A stretch of DNA of 12,664 bases. Origin: Desulfobacula sp. (GTDB lineage: Bacteria > Desulfobacterota > Desulfobacteria > Desulfobacterales > Desulfobacteraceae). The notes under the pieces are model-generated. The model saw nothing but the letters and a program-made list of their open reading frames with translations. It made no database searches and was not told the DNA's origin. Position numbers and translations under genes: made by a program. The DNA is taken from positions 1-12,664 of the forward strand of contig JAOZRF010000036.1 of the NCBI GenBank assembly GCA_029940245.1, read 5' to 3'. Positions 8,221 to 12,664 of this stretch are shown piece by piece (within the stretch, counting starts at the first letter, position 1; every line of letters begins with the position of its first letter).

Positions 8221-9687
8221 GCTCATATCTCCTTCATTGGGAAGAGGATCCGGCAATGGTTTCCTCTCCCGGGGTGAATCATTTTCTGGGGTTAACTTAC
8301 GCACGTTGATCGGCCTGTCCCCTTTTAGGAAATCCAGGCCCTTGTTTCCACCTGAGGTTGCCAGGGCGCCGATGATGAAAAGGTTTTCCTCGGTCACAGG
8401 AAGTCCTTCAGCCTCAAGTATCTTTTTGGCCTTTGGGACACCAGGCTCAAGGACATCCAGGGGATCTCCATCAAAAACCTTCATTCCCATCTGGTTTTCA
8501 GCGATCCGGACAATATCAGGATCAGGCGGCATGGGTGTTCTGCCGAAATATCCCAGTACCATTTTACCATAGCCCTCTGTCATCTTTTTCCAGGGCCCCT
8601 GGGTCACATTGGCATAGGCCTGCTGAAAATAAAACTGAGAAACCGGGGTAACTGATGTGCCAAAGCCTCCCCTGGCAATGCATTCAGACATGGACTGTAT
8701 CACCTTGGGGTAAAGATAGAGGGTGCCCGTATCACGCATCATCATGGTATTAGAAGTCAAGGCGCCCCCGGGCATGGGGGAGAGAATGACTTCGGATGAA
8801 ATCTTCTGTGCTTCGGGCGGAAAAAAGTAGTTCTTAAGACATTCCTCCTGGACATGGTTGGCTTCCAGAACCTTATTGACATCAATATCCAGATAGTAGT
8901 CGGTCCCTTTCAGCGCATGCCACATGGAAATCATATCCGGTTGACAGGTACCGCCGGAAAGGGGAGATCGGGCCAGGCAGACTCCGTCACAGCCGGCTTC
9001 CACTGCAGCCTTATACTGGACAATACCGATACCTGCAGTTTCATGGGTGTGCATCCAGATGGTCTCTTCATCTCCCAGAAGTTTTCTGGCCGCCTTGACA
9101 GTGTCATAAACTTTTTTGGGATTGGAGGTTCCAGAGGCATCCTTAAAACAGATGGAATCATAGGGAACACCTGAATCGAGGATATCCTTCAAGGTTTTCA
9201 AATAAAACTCCGGATCATGGGATCCGCTACAGCCGGGAGGCAGTTCCATCATGGTAATGACCACCTGATGATGAAGCCCTGCGTTCTTGATGCATTGCCC
9301 TGAATAGAGCAGGTTTCGCACATCATTCAAAGCATCAAAATTACGGATGTGGGTTATGCCGTGTTTCTTGAACATCCTTGCGTGAAGATCAATCATATCC
9401 CTGGGCTGGGCTGACAGGGCTACAACATTGATGCCCCTGGCAAGGGTCTGAAGACAGGTATCAGAACCGGCAGCCTTTCGGAAACGGTCCATCATGGAAA
9501 AAGCGGATTCGCCGCAGTACATGAAAAGACTCTGAAAACGAGCGCCACCCCCGGCTTCCAAATGATGAATCCCGGCTTCCACTGCAGCTTCCACTGCAGG
9601 AAGAAAATCATCTGTCAGTACACGTGCACCGAAAACAGATTGAAACCCATCCCGCAACGATGTGTCCATAAAATTTATTTTTTTCAT
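7879..9687 (-). CDS. oadA: Biotin-dependent carboxyltransferase with fused biotin carrier (OadA/PycB-like)
   Basis: A 602-residue protein: an HMG-CoA-lyase-like TIM-barrel carboxyltransferase (residues 1-~300), a PYC/OADA conserved region (~300-465), and a biotinyl domain (~530-602). Metal and catalytic candidates are D8 in DTSLRD, K182 in FKD (the usual carbamylated lysine), and H213/H215 in MHTHETAG. The biotin lysine is K567 in EAMKMET. In Oad pumps this subunit moves CO2 from oxaloacetate to biotin; with PycA it would be the second half of pyruvate carboxylase, but no biotin carboxylase gene is near, while oadB and an oadG-like gene flank it. It differs from classical OadA in several places: GGGARFQ in place of WGGATFD, and MMELPPGCSGSH where the SYTxSPVH segment is expected. 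The substrate is therefore less certain than the family. The inter-domain linker (470-490) contains a REP-like hairpin and an internal translation start. The ribosome binding site (AGGA, ~10 bases upstream) is weak. Confidence 0.9.
   Translation of the reverse strand: MKKINFMDTSLRDGFQSVFGARVLTDDFLPAVEAAVEAGIHHLEAGGGARFQSLFMYCGESAFSMMDRFRKAAGSDTCLQTLARGINVVALSAQPRDMIDLHARMFKKHGITHIRNFDALNDVRNLLYSGQCIKNAGLHHQVVITMMELPPGCSGSHDPEFYLKTLKDILDSGVPYDSICFKDASGTSNPKKVYDTVKAARKLLGDEETIWMHTHETAGIGIVQYKAAVEAGCDGVCLARSPLSGGTCQPDMISMWHALKGTDYYLDIDVNKVLEANHVQEECLKNYFFPPEAQKISSEVILSPMPGGALTSNTMMMRDTGTLYLYPKVIQSMSECIARGGFGTSVTPVSQFYFQQAYANVTQGPWKKMTEGYGKMVLGYFGRTPMPPDPDIVRIAENQMGMKVFDGDPLDVLEPGVPKAKKILEAEGLPVTEENLFIIGALATSGGNKGLDFLKGDRPINVRKLTPENDSPRERKPLPDPLPNEGDMSMSKYKVTVDGKSYDVIVEDESGEIAGISSPSAEQEATPIENTALEIKAQLPGNVYEIPFAVGDPVRAGETLVILEAMKMETPVISPSNGIINSIEVAKGQTVQLGQVLLTLNE
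8239..8270 (-). repeat. REP-like hairpin in the domain linker of the carboxyltransferase gene
   Basis: On the minus strand GGGAGAGG (8270-8263) pairs with CCTCTTCCC (8247-8239) across a 15-base loop, with one bulged base. It encodes part of residues ~471-487, SPRERKPLPDPLPNEGD. Arg/Pro/Leu peptides of the form RERxPLPNPLPxGEG are a familiar translation product of GGGAGAGG-type palindromic repeats in bacterial genomes (general knowledge). This one reads through in frame between the catalytic and carrier domains and ends at the internal AAGGAG-ATG. Only one copy is present in the window. Confidence 0.5.
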
Positions 9688-9706
9688 TGGTATAATTCCT
9701 GGTATT

Positions 9707-9724
9707 GACTATGGATATATAGTC
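9707..9724 (-). promoter_or_regulatory. Small stem-loop at the oadG/oadA junction
   Basis: GACTAT (9707-9712) and ATAGTC (9719-9724) form a perfect six-pair stem with a six-base loop in the 36-base gap between the gamma-like gene and the carboxyltransferase gene; the last base belongs to the gamma-like stop codon. It could modulate translation or transcript stability between cistrons. The stem is short and AU-rich, so it may be insignificant. Confidence 0.3.
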
Positions 9725-9984
9725 TATGAGGATCTGTAACGCCCTATACGCGATCTATGGGCTGCAATCGCAGCACTGATAATGGCAATAAGTTTCCGGT
9801 TATCGTCAGGAGACTTTCTCTCCCAGGCTCCTGAAGGCCTGCGGGAGGTGAACGATGATGCCTCTTTTTCCGAATAATGTTTAAGCAATTTTGTTGAAAG
9901 ATGGATGACTATAAGCAGCAGGACAAGAAAAGAAAAAACCACCATCATACCCAGCATTGTTAATTTTAATCCCTGAACAATCAT
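9724..9984 (-). CDS. oadG: OadG-like gamma subunit of membrane decarboxylase
   Basis: An 86-residue single-pass membrane protein. Residues ~6-30 (LKLTMLGMMVVFSFLVLLLIVIHL) form one transmembrane helix, followed by a polar, charged cytoplasmic region and the C-terminal LIAIISAAIAAHRSR, close to the VAAISAAVAxYR ending typical of OadG proteins. In Oad complexes the gamma chain anchors the carboxyltransferase-carrier subunit to the membrane beta subunit and helps bind the metal. The start is placed at the ATG at 9984, which has GAGGG about five bases upstream. An in-frame ATG at 10017 would add 11 charged residues (MKGYFFREEGF) but lacks a ribosome binding site. It is the first gene of the minus-strand unit, 36 bases before the carboxyltransferase. 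Small size and low conservation make the assignment rest on topology, C-terminus and neighbours. Confidence 0.82.
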   Translation of the reverse strand: MIVQGLKLTMLGMMVVFSFLVLLLIVIHLSTKLLKHYSEKEASSFTSRRPSGAWERKSPDDNRKLIAIISAAIAAHRSRIGRYRSS

Positions 9985-10083
9985 AAAACCCTCTTCTCTA
10001 AAAAAGTAACCTTTCATAATTCAATATAATCTCGGCCAATTAAATACCTGAAATGTATCCTAAAGTAAAGTAGGCAACTGATT

Positions 10084-10111
10084 ATTCTATTGCAAAATTT
10101 TTTTGAGTCAA
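10084..10111 (-). promoter_or_regulatory. Putative sigma70 promoter of the decarboxylase operon
   Basis: On the minus strand TTGACT (10111-10106) and TAGAAT (10089-10084) are separated by 16 bases; each matches consensus in five of six positions. Transcription would start near 10077, giving a leader of roughly 90 bases before the ATG at 9984. It is the best promoter candidate in the gap and points into the four-gene oadG-oadA-oadB-ABM unit. Confidence 0.5.
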
Positions 10112-10277
10112 CAATTTTATCATCCGCTTGAGCTGTCAAATCAGAACTTTTGGATTTTTCAACAGAATTTTTAATATATTTGCCAAAAACCTGGGCAATG
10201 ACCTGACATAATTTAGTGAAATTATTTGACAAACCGTCGATGAATAGATAAAAGTATTTAAATAAAATAAATAAGGA

Positions 10278-10318
10278 ACTCAACTTTCGGAGTTGGTAGA
10301 TTTGACCGAAAGTTGAGT
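10278..10318. repeat. Perfect 13-bp inverted repeat ACTCAACTTTCGG / CCGAAAGTTGAGT
   Basis: The arms at 10278-10290 and 10306-10318 are exact reverse complements across a 15-base centre (10291-10305). The unit starts 82 bases upstream of the CBS gene start. The same 13-mer occurs once more at 55-67. No T-run follows either side, so it is not a standard intrinsic terminator. It may be a small palindromic mobile element, fused insertion-sequence ends, or an operator. A TTGACC at 10302-10307 overlaps the right arm and could be a -35 box, which would place the dyad inside a promoter. Confidence 0.7.
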
Positions 10319-10359
10319 AAGGTATTTTAAAAATAAATGTCCGGGAGGAGGTGGGCTCC

Positions 10360-10821
10360 ATGAAAAAATATGCTAAAGAAATTATGGCAACCGAATTTGA
10401 CACGATAGAGTCTGATGCACCTGTTGTAAAAGCAATTCAAATGATTTTAAATGGCCAGATTAGAAAAACCGGTGACAAAACCATCAGTCTATTGGTTCTT
10501 GATAAAGTTAAAATGTTTGTGGGAATTATAACCATGACGGATATCCTTTATCATCTTCGGCCTGATTATTTAAATTATGGTATAAATGGCGAGGAGGTAG
10601 CCTGGACCGAGCAGTTTGATCTGGCATTAAAACACATTAAAGAAAGAAAAGTATGCGAGCTTATGAGTACCAATATCGTTGGTGCTTCTGCTGATGAACA
10701 CTTGATGGTGATTTTGGACCGGATGGTTAAAAACAAATACCGAAGGTTACCGATTTTAAGTAATGGAAGACCAATCGGGGTAGTCTATCTCGCGGATATT
10801 TATTATAATTTTTTTTCTTAA
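10360..10821 (+). CDS. Twin CBS-domain protein
   Basis: A 153-residue soluble protein made almost wholly of two CBS motifs: residues ~5-70 (AKEIMATEFDTIESDAPVVKAIQMIL ... LVLDKVKMFVGIITMTDILYHL) and ~93-152 (VCELMSTNIVGASADEHLMVILDRMVKNKYRRLPILSNGRPIGVVYLADIY). Paired CBS motifs form a Bateman module that commonly binds adenine nucleotides such as AMP, ATP or S-adenosylmethionine. Stand-alone forms act as small regulators, but their targets are rarely known. The ATG at 10360 sits seven bases after AGGAGGT (10346-10352). A GTG at 10351 in the same frame overlaps that ribosome binding site and is rejected. It is divergent from the decarboxylase operon, so sensing cell energy state for that operon is possible but unproven. 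Confidence 0.9.
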   Translation: MKKYAKEIMATEFDTIESDAPVVKAIQMILNGQIRKTGDKTISLLVLDKVKMFVGIITMTDILYHLRPDYLNYGINGEEVAWTEQFDLALKHIKERKVCELMSTNIVGASADEHLMVILDRMVKNKYRRLPILSNGRPIGVVYLADIYYNFFS

Positions 10822-10931
10822 ATTTGACCAAAGATCGCCAAAAAACCAGTCTCTTGACAAAAAGCAGGTCTCTATCCAGTCTGATTTTTATATCGGCGTA
10901 CACCACAGGATTTGCATGACCAGGGGAAAAC
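10822..10931 (+). other. Gap between CBS and helicase genes
   Basis: The 110-base gap contains a consensus TTGACA at 10854-10859 but no convincing -10 at the right distance, so a separate helicase promoter is possible but not shown. No terminator-like hairpin follows the CBS stop. Confidence 0.4.
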
Positions 10932-12664
10932 ATGTCTTTTACAAACCATGAACTGCAACTTGCCAATGAATTTGTTCAATCCACTGGGTGCAATATTTTT
11001 CTGACAGGGAAAGCGGGTACCGGCAAAACAACCTTTCTTCATAACCTGCCAAAGAACACGGCAAAAAGAATGATTATCACAGCGCCAACAGGTGTTGCAG
11101 CCATCAATGCAGGGGGAGTCACCCTCCACTCTTTTTTTCAATTGCCCTTTGGCCCATTTGTGCCTGGAAGCGAGGCCTATGAGCGCAATAAGCAGCGCCA
11201 GTTCAGGTTCAGTAAAGAAAAAAAACAGATTATACAAAGCCTTGATCTGCTGGTGATTGACGAGATAAGTATGGTGCGGGCCGATTTACTTGACGCGGTC
11301 GATGCTACACTGCGTCGCCATCGCCGTAATAATCAGCCCTTTGGTGGCGTGCAACTACTGATGATCGGTGATCTGCACCAGCTTTCCCCGGTGGCCAAGC
11401 AAGGTGAATGGCAGCTTTTGCAGCAACATTATGACTCGGTTTATTTTTTCAGCAGCAATGCTCTCCGGCAAACTGAACTGCTGACCATTGAACTCAAACA
11501 TATTTATCGTCAGTCAGATGAACGTTTCATCAAGCTCCTCAACCGGGTGCGTGACAATAGGCTTGATGAACCCACCCTGAAGGATCTTAACCGGCGTTAT
11601 ATTCAGGATTTTACACCAGGAAAAGACCAGGGCTATATTACCCTGACCACCCACAATCGCAACGCAGATTCCATGAATCAGTCCAAACTTCAATCTTTAA
11701 AAAAAAAAGAACATCATTTTGAGGCTGAAATTTCCGGCGATTTCCCCGAGCATATCTATCCTACCCAGGCCACTTTAAGGCTTAAAGAGGGGTCACAGGT
11801 AATGTTTGTGCGCAATGACCAAAATTCTGAAAAACGCTATTACAATGGTAAAATAGGCACTGTAATCAAAATTTCAAATAAAGATATCTATGTTATCTGC
11901 CCGGGAGATCCCAGTAAAATAGTTGTGGAACCAATCATCTGGGAAAATATTAAATATACCTTGAACGATGAAAACAAAAAAATCCAGGAAGACATCATTG
12001 GTAAATTTAAACAATACCCTTTAAAACTTGCCTGGGCCATCACCATCCACAAGAGCCAGGGACTGACCTTTGATAAGGCCATTATCGATGTCAGGGCAGC
12101 CTTTGCCCATGGTCAGGTTTACGTGGCCTTAAGCCGCTGTAAAACCATAGAGGGTATTGTACTTAGCTCTCCTCTCTTATCCAATGGAATAGAAACAGAC
12201 CCGGCAATAAATAATTTCAGCAACGACACCCGTCAAAACCCACCGTCCACAAACCGGCTTAACGCTGATAGAATCAAATATCAACAACAATTGTTACTTG
12301 ATTGTTTTGATTTTCAACCATTGCACAACCTTCTGAGCTATCTTATCCGGCTTTTGATGGGTAACGCCAGAGTAGTGCGGATTTCAGGCATTGCAGATAT
12401 TTCTCAGCTGGAAAAAATAGTCACAAAAAATATCTTTGTTGTCAGCGAAAATTTTAAGCGGCAATTAAACACAATTTTTGCAGATAATAACCTACCCGAG
12501 TCTGATCCGGTTATTTTGGAACGAATCACCAAAGCCTCAGGGTGGTTTCAGGAAAAATTTGCCGTGATTTTTGGAGAATCTATTCAAAAATTGTATATAG
12601 AAACAGACAATACTGAACTTCGCAAAAAAATTAACAATACCCTGAATAATTTTAAAAAAGAAGA
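10932..12664 (+). CDS. Pif1/RecD-like superfamily 1B helicase (3' end beyond window)
   Basis: The first 577 residues of a helicase; no stop codon is reached before the window edge. Motifs are Walker A GKAGTGKT at 26-33, motif Ia APTGVAAINAGGVTLHSFF at 51-69, Walker B IDEISMV at 109-115, motif III GDLHQLSPV at 146-154, YRQSD of motif IV, an SH3-like insertion (LKEGSQVMFVRND...NGKIGTV) near 285-320, motif V AITIHKSQGLTFD around 368-381 and motif VI VYVALSRC at 396-403. Pif1-family enzymes move 5'-3' on single-stranded DNA and resolve G-quadruplexes, R-loops or stalled forks. After ~410 a further 165 residues without an obvious motif begin an accessory C-terminal region; bacterial relatives often carry HRDC- or HTH-like modules there. 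AGGGG six bases before the ATG sets the start, 110 bases after the CBS gene. Confidence 0.93.
   Translation, partial: MSFTNHELQLANEFVQSTGCNIFLTGKAGTGKTTFLHNLPKNTAKRMIITAPTGVAAINAGGVTLHSFFQLPFGPFVPGSEAYERNKQRQFRFSKEKKQIIQSLDLLVIDEISMVRADLLDAVDATLRRHRRNNQPFGGVQLLMIGDLHQLSPVAKQGEWQLLQQHYDSVYFFSSNALRQTELLTIELKHIYRQSDERFIKLLNRVRDNRLDEPTLKDLNRRYIQDFTPGKDQGYITLTTHNRNADSMNQSKLQSLKKKEHHFEAEISGDFPEHIYPTQATLRLKEGSQVMFVRNDQNSEKRYYNGKIGTVIKISNKDIYVICPGDPSKIVVEPIIWENIKYTLNDENKKIQEDIIGKFKQYPLKLAWAITIHKSQGLTFDKAIIDVRAAFAHGQVYVALSRCKTIEGIVLSSPLLSNGIETDPAINNFSNDTRQNPPSTNRLNADRIKYQQQLLLDCFDFQPLHNLLSYLIRLLMGNARVVRISGIADISQLEKIVTKNIFVVSENFKRQLNTIFADNNLPESDPVILERITKASGWFQEKFAVIFGESIQKLYIETDNTELRKKINNTLNNFKKE

Larger units (their letters stand above)
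10018..10359. other. Divergent intergenic region between oadG-like and CBS genes
   Basis: About 340 bases of AT-rich DNA between divergent genes. It holds the putative decarboxylase operon promoter (10084-10111, minus), a TTGACA at 10226-10231 with TAAAAG 17 bases on (plus, weak candidate for the CBS gene), and the 13-base inverted repeat at 10278-10318. The CBS gene's ribosome binding site AGGAGGT is at 10346-10352. A minus-strand open frame crosses the region without a ribosome binding site and is not accepted as a gene. No RNA gene or riboswitch was recognised. Confidence 0.65.

Noticed and set aside
8219..8572. 117-codon plus-strand open frame antisense to the carboxyltransferase
   Set aside because: It lies entirely opposite a well-supported gene, has no family features, and its first part is only the reverse reading of the REP-like linker.
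10278..10318. Inverted repeat as an intrinsic terminator
   Set aside because: No T-run on either side, and it lies between divergent gene starts where no terminator is expected.
55..10318. Composite transposon bounded by the ACTCAACTTTCGG repeats
   Set aside because: The enclosed genes look like housekeeping chromosomal genes, no transposase is present, and no target-site duplication was identified.
10351..10359. GTG at 10351 as the start of the CBS protein
   Set aside because: The GTG overlaps the AGGAGGT ribosome binding site, which is ideally spaced for the ATG at 10360.
10014..10403. 129-codon minus-strand open frame across the oadG-CBS gap
   Set aside because: It starts inside the CBS gene, lacks a ribosome binding site, spans the inverted repeat and the predicted operon promoter, and shows no recognisable domain. 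The stretch around 10100-10220 reads a little like a decayed protein, but this is not enough to call a pseudogene.
1..12664. CRISPR arrays, tRNA or rRNA genes, riboswitches, defence islands
   Set aside because: No regularly spaced repeats, clover-leaf or rRNA-like stretches or known aptamer cores were recognised. The helicases alone do not form a known defence system with their neighbours.

Overview
The window looks like a chromosomal segment of an AT-rich anaerobic Desulfobacterota (deltaproteobacterial) genome, possibly Desulfobacterales. This is inferred from three things: a membrane (Na+-pump type) 2-oxoacid decarboxylase operon, the PHP-zinc ribbon-UvrD fusion, and short GGGGTCAGGCTTG-type repeats between genes. 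No rRNA, tRNA, CRISPR array, phage module or intact transposase gene was seen.

Layout. 1-204: intergenic repeat patch (REP-like palindromic units plus one copy of an ACTCAACTTTCGG repeat). 205-996 (-): YkgJ-type cysteine-cluster protein, divergent from 1242-2114 (+) galU. 2121-2696 (-) and 2745-6119 (-): a small DUF4124-lytic transglycosylase and, upstream of it, a 1124-residue PHP/zinc ribbon/UvrD helicase fusion; the pair is convergent with galU. 6210-9984 (-): four-gene unit transcribed oadG-like, oadA-like carboxyltransferase with fused biotin domain, oadB, then a small ABM-domain protein, with a good sigma70-like promoter at 10084-10111. 10018-10359: regulatory gap holding that promoter and a perfect 13-bp inverted repeat. 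10360-10821 (+): twin-CBS protein. 10932 to the window end (+): Pif1/RecD-like helicase, cut by the window edge.

How the genes work together. The Oad-type unit encodes all three classes of subunit of a biotin-dependent decarboxylase: soluble carboxyltransferase plus biotin carrier, membrane beta pump, and small gamma anchor. The expected outcome is decarboxylation of oxaloacetate (or a related acid) coupled to Na+ export. No biotin carboxylase or biotin ligase gene is present. GalU supplies UDP-glucose for envelope polysaccharide, and the neighbouring transglycosylase acts on peptidoglycan. The two helicases are separate DNA-metabolism genes.

Points most worth a second look: (1) the carboxyltransferase/biotin-carrier junction, which contains a REP-like hairpin and a strong internal ribosome binding site in front of an ATG that would yield a free 113-aa biotin carrier; (2) the PHP-zinc ribbon-UvrD fusion, which ends in QLELF, a match to the beta-clamp-binding consensus; (3) two families of dispersed intergenic repeats; (4) the altered sequence around the carboxyltransferase active site, which leaves the substrate open.
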